A DNA stretch of 64,000 bases from Paraspadella gotoi (Eukaryota > Chaetognatha), in contig CM119271.1 in NCBI GenBank assembly GCA_051294375.1, forward strand, positions 10,791,376 to 10,855,375, read 5' to 3'. Below are positions 22,573 to 33,808 of this stretch, piece after piece. Positions within the stretch are counted from its first letter, which is position 1, and each line of letters starts with the position of its first letter. The translations under genes were made by a program, and so were the position numbers. A model generated the notes under the pieces. The model was not told the origin of the DNA. It made no database searches and saw nothing but the letters and a program-made list of their open reading frames with translations.

Positions 22573-23303
22573 TCACCATCGAATCTGTTTTCGTGAGCAG
22601 ACGAATGAGTTCGTGTTTTAGCAAATTGTTTGCAACGATGTCGATACGAGAAAAAAACAAATCATTCAAATCATTCAAATTCGTGGAACTCGTTTCACGA
22701 CTTCATTCCTTTGTCGTCTGTCAAGTTCTACTGGCAACGACATAGAAAATATATCGAGAAATATTGCTAAAATAAAAAAAGGGTTTTGTACTGTAACTGT
22801 ACTGTACTGTACTGTAAAAAAAAAAAGAATCCAACTAAAAACTAATCTCTCGATCTTATCTCTTTATTTTTTTTAGATTTCTACTCTAGAAACTTGACAA
22901 AATTTTAATCCCTTAAAAAATCATTCTGAACCAAAGCTTTAACCTAATCCCTATTCCAATATCCTAATACCTAACTTAACTCCTATCCCTGAACTCTCAC
23001 TTCATTTTTCAATCAAAAACTTAAATGCAAACGAAGCTGTTTTTTGTTGTTGTTGTTTTTTCAAAATATGACGCCTTTTTCAAATTCCATCCTGATTCGA
23101 TACCATGCTGTAAATCTTTTTTCCCCCGCGCCATGCCGTTTCCCCTGCCAATGTTACGAGATTGGCGGAGAGAGGAAGGAGCAGGGCGTTAAGCTGGAGG
23201 TCTTTTTTAGAAAATCAGGCAGTCTGGATCCCCGTCTCCCTACCATTCAGATTTTAGAGTAACCGTCACACTCGATCTATCACAGAAACGCAATCCTTGT
23301 CTC
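21739..23303. other. Intergenic region between divergent genes, with microsatellites
   Basis: About 1.6 kb between the starts of the minus-strand SDR gene and the plus-strand kelch gene, so it should hold both promoters. A (CT)n run at about 22390-22437 and a nearly pure (ATC)n run at about 22480-22571 give long spurious frames of S, I or M. ACTGT is repeated near 22793-22816. No clear TATA box was seen. Confidence 0.7.
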
Positions 23304-26300
23304 ATGGAAGAAACGAAATATTTCAAACTTCGCGAAAAACTTAGAAATTTGACGAAACGTTGGAGACTTCGATCGATCCACGTTGGTCGCCATGACGACG
23401 ACGAAGACGACGACGATAAAGAAGGCCACGACGACGACGACGACGACGACAACGATAAAGTTCTTGTGAGGATCTTCGGCGACAAGTTTCGTCTCCACAA
23501 AAGCGTCTTGTCGAGCGAAAGCCAATTCTTTCAGGTGTTGCTGTTGCTGTCGAATTACCAAACGACGAAGTGATTTTTCGTCCTCGTTTTTGTGAACCAG
23601 GCAATGTTCCGAAGCGAAATGTCGGAAACGAAGGGACGACTCGTCGAAGTCCACGCGCCGCCACGCCTCTTAGTGGCCGGCGCCGCTGCCGACGCAGCTG
23701 TCGCCGCCGCCTACGCAGCTGCAGTTCCCGACTCGTCCCTAGCTGAAAGAGGTTTTACTACATTTGAAAATTCAAATATTCGTTATCATCGTCGTCGTAG
23801 TTTTGGTCCTTGCCTTGTCTTTTTCGTCTTCGTCTTCGTCTTCGTCTTCGTCGTCGTCGTCGTCGTCGTTGTAGTCTTTTCAAAGGCCTAAAGTTTATGT
23901 TAGTTTAGTTAGTTTACTTAATTTTAGTTTAGTTCAGTTTAGGCTAAACTACTTTCTTCATTTATCTTTTTTCAGTATCGGCGGCCATCTTGAAAACGTT
24001 GATCTTTTGTTATTCGAAAGACATCGAATTGAGCGGAGATTCCTTTCAGGAAATCCTCGAATGCGCCATCTACTATCAAGGTGAGAAACGAACAAAAGGG
24101 CATTAGTACTCAATCTTTTTGTTATCAATTGTTTGTTATTATTCTCATATTTCGTGAATTTTTTTATATCTTCCTAGAAATGTTAAAGAAACGCCTAAAT
24201 TGTATCTTCAACCGCTTTTTAAGTATTTAAATGTAATAAATGTGTTTACACTTCGTATTTTTAATACCATCTTTGCAGTCGAACGTCTCGAATCACACTG
24301 TATCGATTACATTATGGATCGAACGACGATAAAAAATGTCAGTGACGTTTTCCAGATGGCGCTCGGTATAATAAGTTTTGACATATCAATATGTATTATT
24401 GATATGAATTTTTGGCCAAAAAAAAAAAAAAAATTATTCGTTTTTTTTTTCAATTAGATTTAATATCTAATTTTAAATTCTGTTTTTTTTTTTTTTTTGA
24501 ACAGATATGGATTTGTCTCGACTGCGTGAGAGAATAAGAAGTCACATTTCACAAAATTTCGCTCGAATATTTCGCCGTGAAAATCGATGGTGTGAGTTGT
24601 GAATAATGAAAACAGAAAATGAAATAAGACCTGTAATCGATGATTATTTTGAAAAATAGTAGTTGTAAGTTGTAACAATTTTGTCTTCTTTATTCAGTGG
24701 AGAGATTAATAGAAAATCGAGGAAAACAAAAAATGCTACTCACACAATATCCCAGAAATTTCATCGCGGAGTCAGCGGAGGTGATGGAAAGTTCACTGTG
24801 CAACGTGAAGAGCGGTATGGAGAGTTTTATATGATTGAATATGATTATTATAGAATAATTTATTAAGTTGTGCATCTATGTAAATTTACTTCGTTTGCGC
24901 TTTTTATCTCAAACTATGGGGTGTGTGTCTCTCTCTCTATCTCTCTCTCTCTCTCCTTGCCCTGCCTTACCTTCCTTGTAAAAGTAATTCAAATAAAATG
25001 TTTAAAAGGAAAGTTTTGTTAGACTGGAGGCTGAAAAAGTCCTTTTTTTTTCGATACCCATATATTTATACACGAATGTTTTGCGACAAAATTACCGTAA
25101 ATTTATCCCCGCTCCTGCGCTCCACCTCTCCTCCCTTACAGAAATCCAAACATTGGCCGTCGCCACGTGTCTGCTCACGCCGTCATTGCTTCATTGCAGC
25201 ATCAACTGCAGAAACGAGGACATTGCGACGAAGGGCGTCAGATGGAAGATTCTGTCGTTGCAGTTGGAAGAGAAAATTGCAATCGAGGAATTTCTGGATT
25301 TGATTCGATCGAATTTCGGAGAAGATTTCGTAAAGGTAAGGATAGAGGGAAGAAGGGATGGATAGAGGGAAGAAGGGAAGGATAGAGGGAAGAAGGGATG
25401 GATAGAGAAAAGAAGGGATGGATAGAGGAAAGAAGGGATGGATAGAGGAAAAAGGTGGATAGAGGGAAGAAGGTGAGGATAGAGGGAAGAAGGTGAGAAT
25501 AGAGAGAAGAAGGGATGGATAGAGAGAAGAAGGGAAGGATAGAGAGAAGAAGGGAAGGATAGAGAGAAGAAGGGAAGGATAGAGGGAAGAAGGTAAGGAT
25601 AGAGGGAAGAAGGGAAGGATAGAGGGAAGAAGGGAAGGATAGAGGGAAGAAGGGAAGGATAGAGGTAAGAAGGTAAGGATAGAGGGAAGAAGGGATGGAT
25701 AGAGGGAAGAAGGGAAGGATAGAGGGAAGAAGGGAAGGATAGAGTGAAGAAGGTAAGGATAGAGGGAAGAAGGGAAGGATAGAGGGAAGAAGGAAAGGAT
25801 AGAGGGAAGAAGAGATGGATAGAGGGAAGAAGGGAAGGATAGAGTGAAGAAGGTAAGGATAGAGGGAAGAAGGTAAGGATAGAGGGAAGAAGGTAAGGAT
25901 AGAGGGAAGAAGGGATGGATAGAGGGAAGAAGGGAAGGATAGAGTGAAGAAGGTGAGGATAGAGGGAAGAAGGGAAGGATAGATGGATGGATCGATTAGA
26001 CGGCGCGATGAATGGTTGGACAGATAGATGGAGGGATGGTTCAAAGGAAGGATGGATTGATAAATGGATCGAAGAGTAGGATACATGGAAACATAGATTA
26101 AAATATAGAAAGTTGGATAAAATATAGAAAGTTATATCGACGGAAAAAGTGACGGAGGGATCCATAGATACTAGACAACACAGATTAATCTAAACTAAAT
26201 CCTAAAGTCCAATTATAAAAAAAAACGAACTTATGAAATGCCAAATGATTTATTTTTTTGTTACTTTGAAACTAAAATTTCGTGAGCTCTAAACTTTAAT

Positions 26301-29300
26301 TATTATCTCGAAGATTAAGTAAGTAAGCGTAGCAGCGGGACCGAACGGAAAAACGTTGCTTGCTTCTTTAAAAATGCTTGGTCTTCTGCCCAATTAACGC
26401 AGCAAGCTCCCCTTAAAAAAAAAAAATGTAAATATCATCCCGCGGAGATAGCGACTTGAATGAAATCGTCGTATCGAAAAGTGGCTTCGCCGTTTTGACT
26501 CGAATCCTGTCTCTTAAACTGTTCGGTCAGCATCCGCAAGGAGATGCACAGGTGCACGAAGTCGTCGAAGGTGATCCTGCCGTTGACCCTGCGTCAAATG
26601 CATTGTGAGGGGGGAAAGGGAGATGCGTTGCTCATGAAGATTTAAAAAAGAGAAAAGGCAATCGGAAGAATTCAATGTTTGTTTATAAATTTAAACAAAA
26701 AGAAAATACTCTCAGCGGATGAAGATTATATTTTAACATTTGTAGTTATGATGTACTAATCCTTTCTTTTAGCATTTTACAACGAATTTATTTTGGTTAA
26801 AATACGGACATGTTTCGGCTTGCTGTTTTCAAGCCTTCATCAGCGTTGAACGCTGAACGCTTGAACGCTGATGAAGGCTTGAAAACAACAAGCCGAAACA
26901 TGCCCGTATTTTAATCAAAATAAATTCGTAGTAAAATGCTTAAAACTTTGTTTTCTATATTTAACATTAGTAGTTTTAACGAATTGTTACCCGAATCTTT
27001 TAACGATTACGCCCATGGCGGAAGGAGAGAGCTGGTAGCCAAATTGTACCAGGATCCCGTGCAACTCGTGAGCTTCCACGGTTCCGCTTCGATCCCGGTC
27101 AGCGCTCTGATGGAACAATTGAGATTGAATATTACAGATTGAATTACAGATTGAATATTACAGAAAACAGTCCTAATATTATTAGGACTGTTTTCTTTGT
27201 GCGTCTCTGTCACTTTTCGTCACTCTGTCCCTCTGTCCTGGTCTCAGACTCTCCGTCTCTTTTTCCGATCTCTCTGCGCAATATCTTAATATGTGTCCCT
27301 CGGAGTCTCGATTTCTACGTCTCTCTATGGCACTCTCTGTCTCTGTCTCTCTCGCGCCAAATCTGGCCAAATCCGGCGAGCCATTTTCGCCAAATGGGTT
27401 TTTTTTTTCGGTTAATTGAATCCCCCCCCCTAACCCAGGACAAACCATGAACGTATTCTTCCATTGATTCAAAGCGCCCCAGACTTCCTTGAACTCGTTA
27501 AATCCCATCTTGCCCGAGTAATCCCGATCCAACATGGCGATGAGGGTCCGACTGCAAGCGTGGGAAAAGGGTTGGTAGGACCCGGAAATGCCGGACGCGG
27601 TCAAGCAGCGGGTCAGTTCCAGCGAGTCGATCTGCTGGTCCGCTCCGGCGACGGCGCTGAAGTAACCATAAAGGGGATCGTTGACCGGCTGTCCGGGTTG
27701 ACCGGACGCTCCGTATCCAGGGTAGGCCATTTGGTGATGGGCTGGGTTCGGGTGAGTCGCAGAGGGAGGATCGAGAGAAAAAAAAGGGTGAGTTTATATT
27801 TATATACGATCTAAAATTTAAAAAAAAAATGTTTTGGAATAAATTTAAAAGAATTGATATAAGAAGTCGCATAATAAATGAATGACAAATATTCAATTTG
27901 ATATAGATTAGTGCGGGAGAGTACATAAGAGTATTAACGGATACAAAATTAATCCCAAGACAGGTTTTTTTTTAGAAACTATTTGAAATAATAAAAGAAA
28001 AAAGTCTTAAGAAGATCAAAACACCTCTGCTTGTTGATACAATGAAAACGGGTTATGAAATAAACATTTTAGTCACTTTTTGTATAAGATATTCGATGCA
28101 AACTGTATCAAACCTAACATGTAATGAAAAAAACAAACAAATTAGGACGAGAATAAGATTTTATTTAAATATCACCTTGTAATTTCTGATCGACAGACCG
28201 ACTGAAAAAGTCGTATGAAAATGCGACTTGACGCGTCTAAAAAATAAAGCGAGTTAGAATAGAATTAACATGAAGTGACTCACGGCAAAAAAAAAAAAAA
28301 AAGAAGACTTTTCACTTTCTTAAATTTCTTTTTTTAAGGGGATTTGCCGGTCGGTCGATGAGAAGAAGCAACTGAGATTTTATTCCGATTCTCAAAACTA
28401 GAAAAACGAGATTTCCCGCGAGGAATTTACATGTTGAAAGCCAAAGTTTTGAAGGTTTATGCCACGGAGATTAGAGAATTTACGTAGCAGGGATTCGTTT
28501 GGCCGATATTTAATTTTTTTTTAGCAAGTTATGCATATTATGACTTTTCCTATTGTCAAAAAGACAATGACGTCTGTGGTTAGTTTTTAGAGGACAAAAG
28601 GACAAACGTAACAGAGAAAGAGATTCGGTTATAATATAATCAAAAGTTTTGTTTTTTTTTTGGTTGCACGACATGTTATCAAAATTAAACGTAAAAATTG
28701 ACATGATATATGACCTCAACACAAGAGTACCTCGTATTGTAAATAATAAAGCCTCGATTTTTATTAAAACAAAGAAAAGTTTTATTTTAATCTATTTGAA
28801 TGAAGTTAATTCGTCTTCTATACAGAACTAATATAATTAATTAATTTATTAACTAATTAATACATTAGAAACCAGAAAAGAACTTGCCGGTTGAGCTGTC
28901 GTCTTTCAGCTGAAGTTGATAACTAACTTATTACGTAACTAATTACGGATAATTGATAATTTATTTTTTACACTTGTACAGTACGTGCGAGAAAAGCTAA
29001 CGCCGACGTATTTTCCGAGACGTCACGAAATTCCCAGACTGAGTTATCACGAAAGAAAAAATTTGGTGATTTTATGCAGGTACATCTATTCCAAACGAAC
29101 ATATTAGACTTTTCATGCACGTTAGGGGTCACGTAAACTTTATGCTTTTGGGTTGCTTGTTCTCTTCGTTTATAAAACGGGATTTACTTTAAAATTGATG
29201 AAATACTGGAATAGCTAATTACTAACTTACAGTGGTTCGATCGAAGCCATCATTCAATCCAAATCCATCCAAATCAATTCAAATTCCCAGCTACGACGTC

Positions 29301-29844
29301 ACGTCTTCCATTCCCAACGTCGTCTGTCCGTTCCTCCACCGTCTGCCCAATTCCGATTGGCTGCCTCGACGCAGCAACCCTCTCTTCTGCCCGCAGACGC
29401 GTTTCGGCGCATGCGCGCTGCGGAGCCGCGTTTTCGCCGGCGGCGGGGAGAGGACGACGCTGGACTCGTTTTGGAGGTTAGGAGGTTGTGGGAGGGGAGG
29501 GAAGGCGGTCGATTTGGTAAGTTAGTAAGTGCTTTAGTGATGCTGTGACGTAGCGAAATGATGTGATGATTTTGTGATAATTAAATGAGCTGAAGAAGAC
29601 TACACGTAACTTCATTAACCCCCTCTACGAAATGTGTCGTGGGCTTGGAACCAGGATTGGGGGGATTCGCATCGCATCCTGAGGCGGCTTGCGGTCGTCT
29701 TCAAGCTTCCCGTAGGGTAGGTACCAGGATGGGATTGATCCCGGTACCTAATGGTCCTGGGCTGACTCTATGAGCCGTCAGGTCACGATGCTTAATTTCG
29801 GGGAGAAACTATGCAATGCAGGCTTCAGATACCTACTAGTTCTT

Positions 29845-29875
<31 letters not shown>

Positions 29876-32113
29876 TGCCCTCCTCCAAATCAGCTACGAC
29901 GCTCTCACAGACGCCTGGACCAAGATGCCTTCCATCCCGATCGGCAGATATCGATTTTGTCTCGTCGCCGATTCTCGACGGGAGATCATCTACGCCGTGG
30001 GAGGCATCACGGACAAGACGCGATTCGGGAAGGATGGACCGAAGGTAAGTGCAAGGATTTAAGGTAAGTTAAAGACTCTTGGTATGTTAAGTTTTAGCCT
30101 GGTAAGTTAAGGATCAATGTTCAATTAAAAACTGTGTAAGCGAAGGAGTTAAAGACTATTGGTAAGTTGATTTATAATATCTGGGTAAGTTAGAGATGCT
30201 TGGTAAGTTGAGTTGAAAGACTTTTGGGAAGTTTGGAATCAAAATAAAAGAGGGGGGGGGGCCAATAAAAGTTGGGGATGCGTGGTAAGTTTAGGTCATA
30301 TATGATAAGTTCGGCAGCCCAAAGTAAGTGATTTACTGACCAAAAAGGTCGATTGTAAATTAAAATTCCGCGGAAAGTTAGCGCTGATGAATGTTTTAAT
30401 GAATATTACCAAAAGATAGTATGGAATAGAGTAATTGTAACCATAATTGTGTTTATTGTACGTTATCGTAACTCCAGGATCGACTTCCTGTTAAAGATCA
30501 TATTTTGTGGACGAGAAACTTCGAGAACGATTCCGTGGAAATGGTGCAAAAGTACGACGTTCGAGAGGTAACAATAGTACTAAAGATACATAGCGATGAC
30601 TAATTAGTTATTTGCGAATTAGTAAAAAAATAGTAATTCTATTTGTATCTCATTTATGGTTAGTTCCAATCGCATTGGAGATTCAGAGATACCAAATATA
30701 ATGATATGAAAAATCCATCCATCCATCTCTCTCTCTCTCTTAAAATAATCTATAAAAAGAAAACCAACTTATTAATTAATTAATTAATTTCTTCCATTAA
30801 TTTCCATCCAATTCTCTTCAGAACAGTTGGTCCAACGTGGGCCCGATCCTCAAAGGCCTTTGCGGTTCGACGGCAGCTTTGGTCGGACACGAAATTTTTA
30901 TCGTCGGCGGATTTTTTCTCGATTACGAAATGAATTACGAAGTTCAGATCTTTAACGTTGACACGGGAGAATGTCGCTACAGTCCGACGTTGAGGTTACT
31001 ATAGCAATTTTTTTTTTGGATGAAAGTGACAGATATTTTACCGAAAACAATTTTTAAACCCATAATAAAATAAAAGGAAGTTTTGATAATGATGACGAGC
31101 TGAGGTATAGTTAAAATTCTCGAACTGAAACACGCAGGAAAACTATTAAAAGTTTTTAAAAATACTACAATATGCAAATGAGATTCAAGAACTCAATTTA
31201 ATTTTAAAGTGAGTTAAAAGTTCTTTCCTTGAAATATTTCTCTTTCATTGATCACTACATCGTTATTAATATTATATATATTATTCATTACGCATGTATT
31301 ATCATTTATTATCATTATCATTTATTATCATTATCATTTATTATCATTTATCAGGAGTTCCCGCCCTCTCGGCCACGCCTCTTCCTGCGTCGTAGGCGAC
31401 GTCATATTCGTCGCATTCGAAGATAAAGTTTTCTCAGCGATCGACGCGAAGAACGAAACTTGGATTTCACTTCGATCACCGTTCGATCCCGGGAGGGACG
31501 ACTGGCAAATAGGGTCAGGATAGAGTGGCGGATAGGATCGGAATCCATCGGCACATAGGGCGGGATTGAGTGGCGGATAGGGTCAGGATCAAGTGGCAGA
31601 TAAGGTCGGAATAGAGTCGCTGATTGGTGTTTAAAATCGGGTCAGGATTAAGTGAAAAATTGGATCAGGATTAAGTGGAAAATAGGGTCGGAATTGAGTG
31701 GCAAATCGGGACAAAAAGTAAAAAAAAAAAACAAAAAAAAAAAGTTTGGGTCAGATTTGACGAGTGGCAAACGGCGTCACAATTGAAATGTGACAACTGT
31801 AAAGTAAGAATTTGTGGGGATAATAAAACATAGAAGACGATTCTAAGATTTTGAATTGGCAATTGACTAAAGGGAGCTAATTATTACTCTTGTTTTCAGA
31901 TGCGTCTGCTCGTATTGGGGAAAGGTCATTGCAGTCGTTCAAGAAGCAATGGAAGGAGCTTGGCATTCCATTCTCTATGGGTAAAAGTTACATGTGAACT
32001 ACGCATTGTGAAGTGTAGTTACCCAATTTAAAAATGTTTCTTTTTTTTCCAGATACGATCCGCTTTTAGACAAATGGTTTCGATATCACGATTTTTTCTC
32101 CGTCGCTAAATAA
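23304..32113 (+). CDS. BTB-BACK-kelch protein (15 exons, about 656 aa)
   Basis: Kelch-like (KLHL-type) protein. Family members are usually substrate adaptors of Cullin-3 ubiquitin ligases. Exons: 23304-23534, 23601-23751, 23976-24080, 24279-24365, 24505-24591, 24698-24814, 25142-25335, 28982-29079, 29291-29476, 29894-30044, 30478-30567, 30822-30994, 31355-31513, 31900-31980, 32053-32113. All phases agree. Exons 1-4 encode an acidic Asp tract (residues 32-50) and a BTB domain ([36 protein letters not shown]). Exons 4-8 form a divergent BACK region ([14 protein letters not shown]). Exons 8-15 carry kelch blades: [10 protein letters not shown]...[21 protein letters not shown]...[30 protein letters not shown]...EIFIVGGFF, and [15 protein letters not shown] at the end. 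The exon 5 donor is the least certain boundary. Exon 7 to 8 spans 3.6 kb and encloses another gene on the opposite strand. The ortholog among KLHL proteins is not identified. Confidence 0.87.
25332..25985. repeat. Minisatellite at the donor of kelch intron 7
   Basis: About 32 copies of a 20-bp unit GATAGAGGGAAGAAGGGAAG. The array begins at the splice junction AAAG/GTAAGGATAGAGGG. At least five internal units read AAGGTAAGGATAG and so contain a perfect copy of the real donor. The long antisense open frame 25191-26165, rich in [11 protein letters not shown], is the translation of this repeat. Confidence 0.95.
26435..27730 (-). CDS. SRI: Sorcin, penta-EF-hand calcium-binding protein (3 exons, 184 aa)
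   Basis: Sorcin/grancalcin-type protein. Sorcin dimerises through its fifth EF-hand, moves to membranes on binding Ca2+ and modulates ryanodine receptors and other Ca2+ handling. Exons (minus): 27730-27446, 27106-26991, 26588-26435; phases 0 and 2 agree. The short Gly/Pro-rich N-terminus ([15 protein letters not shown]) leads into [18 protein letters not shown], nearly identical in pattern to vertebrate sorcin. EF-hand loops: [13 protein letters not shown] at 68-80 and [13 protein letters not shown] at 98-110, followed by the degenerate [10 protein letters not shown] and a C-terminal [10 protein letters not shown]. Length 184 against about 198 in mammals; the difference lies in the N-terminal Gly/Pro segment. 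The gene lies wholly inside intron 7 of the plus-strand kelch gene. Intron 2 carries a fold-back repeat. Confidence 0.93.
26755..26945. mobile_element. Fold-back repeat in sorcin intron 2
   Basis: Two head-to-head copies of one motif. The left half is TTTGGTTAAAATACGGACAT then GTTTCGGCTTG...AAGCCTTCATCAGCG. The right half is its complement, CGCTGATGAAGGCTTG...CAAGCCGAAACATG and CCCGTATTTTAATCAAAATA. The short loop holds AACGCTGAACGCTTGAACG. Related motifs occur at 12440-12500 and 54960-55062. It looks like a MITE-type fold-back element. The CTGATGA...GAAAC spacing also recalls the hammerhead ribozyme core (see findings). Confidence 0.7.
27731..28981. other. 3' part of kelch intron 7, upstream of sorcin
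   Basis: AT-rich DNA that should contain the sorcin promoter (minus strand) and the end of kelch intron 7. No SINE, tandem array or further exon was recognised. Open frames at 28510-28831 have no coding character. Confidence 0.55.
30040..30340. repeat. Degenerate donor-containing repeat in kelch intron 10
   Basis: The intron starts GAAG/GTAAGTGCAAGG. Over the next 290 bases the motif GGTAAGTT recurs about eight times at 30-45 base spacing, as GGTAAGTTAAAGACT, GGTAAGTTAAGGATC, GGTAAGTTGA and GGTAAGTTTAGG. The units are old and degenerate compared with the arrays in intron 7 and in DCXR intron 1. Confidence 0.75.
31502..31730. repeat. Tandem repeat spanning the donor of kelch intron 13
   Basis: Units of about 20-23 bp, AGTGGC(A/G)GATAGGGTCAGGAT. 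The exon end CTGGCAAATAGG/GTCAGGA is the first unit, so the coding end and the donor are both part of the repeat. Units near 31536 and 31580 carry nearly the same GATAGGGTC junction. Confidence 0.8.
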
Positions 32114-32246
32114 AACGATTGAATTTAAACGATTTTTTGTTCTGCGTTGATTTGATGAGAGAAGATGATGATGAAGATGACGATGATGATGATAACGAAA
32201 TTGTCGAAGAAACAAAGAAATAGGAATTTGAGAAGAGAGAGAGAGT

Positions 32247-32284
<38 letters not shown>

Positions 32285-33129
32285 AGAGAGAAGAGAAGAG
32301 AGAGAGAGAGAGAGAGAGAGAAAAAAAAGAGAGGAGAGAGAGAGGAAGAAGAAGAAAATAGAAAGATCGTTTTTCTGATTTTTTATCATTGTAAAAAAAA
32401 AAGAGTTAAAACTAAAAAGCAGCGTATGTTTGAACAACACCATATTAGAAAAATAAATTCCAAATGACAAAAAATTCCAAACCTGGTGACGGGAAGTGGA
32501 AGGCATCGATCAAACAAAAGGTCATCGATATCAGCAGAAATAGTTTCATCTTTGGAGAAGCGAAAACGAAGAAAAAAAACTCAGTGGATCTTTTATTAAA
32601 CATACATTATTTTGCATGTTATACAAATTTATAATTGTACATCGAAATTTTTCATTTGTTTAGCTGGCTAATTAAGACGAAAAAAAGAGAGATTTTTTCG
32701 GAAAACCTGTTTTTTTTTGGTTACGCAAACGAGTTTTAAAATATTTTTGTCACGTTTTTTAAATGTTTTTGTTACGAATGTTTAAATTAATGCTTTGATA
32801 TGTACTGTATAATTTATCCAGCGTATTAGGGTAAAGGCAAATAGCACTAGTTAATAAAATTTAACGTTAATAGCATTGAAGGAAAAACTCACGATAGCAT
32901 TATTAGCTTATTAACTAATTAACTAACTATCACTATCTATTTGAAAATTTGACCAGCGAGTTCAACGCTTAGTTGTCTATTTCTTTCCACGTAGAATAAT
33001 ACGCTATTCTTTTACGCCTCCGTTTAATTTCATATCAAAGATTAACCGAAAATATTAAGATTATAAAAACCACATTCGATATTTAGATTTAGATTTAGAT
33101 TTATCGAAAAGCTAAATCCACGTCCGTCA
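32114..33129. other. Intergenic region between convergent genes
   Basis: Both neighbours end here, so it holds two 3' UTRs. It has a GAT-rich run at about 32163-32195 and a (GA)n run with interruptions at 32233-32345, plus AT-rich DNA. AATAAA occurs on the plus strand at 32450-32455. No gene was seen. Confidence 0.7.
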
Positions 33130-33748
33130 TTAAAGAACAGAGATAGTAACGACGTCGGCGTCCGTCATGCATCCCGTGTCGGAAAATTTGCAGGCGCCGC
33201 CGTTGCGAGAGTAAAGGAAGCGTGGCACGATCTTGGCTTGACCGTCACCGCCCATCCACGCGGCGCAAGTATCGGGTCTGAGGGGGGAAAAATTGTTATT
33301 TGATTGATTGAGAGGTTGATCGATCGTTCAATCGACATATTCGTTTGATAGCTATACATACTGATTGATTTATATCGTGATTGGTTTATCCAGTAATTTC
33401 GATTGACGGAAAATTATTTTATTTTTACCATACCACCATGCATCAACGTATGATTGATTTGAATGATTCTTTAATTTTAGTTTGCAAAAGAAAAGGATTT
33501 GAAAGAAAGAAAGAAAGAAAGAGAGAAAAAAAGAGAGAAAGAGAGAGAGAGAAAAAAAAAGAAAGATAGTAAGAAAGAAAGAAATGTTGGAGCGTTATTC
33601 TCGTCAACGGACATTAAAAGAGTTATGATTGATGATCATTATTTTGTGTTACCTTTTGAATATTGAAAGAAAGAAAGAGAGAGAGAGATTTTGAAACACA
33701 ATAGGACACCTGTCGTTGGAGATCAAAAGCCTTGTAGGAAAGAAAGAG

Positions 33749-33808
<60 letters not shown>

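Noticed and set aside
22357-22621. Poly-Ser, poly-Ile and poly-Met frames
   Set aside because: Three readings of one (ATC)n microsatellite.
25191-26165. 324-codon minus-strand frame rich in [11 protein letters not shown]
   Set aside because: Translation of a 20-bp tandem repeat whose length and GC content leave the frames open.
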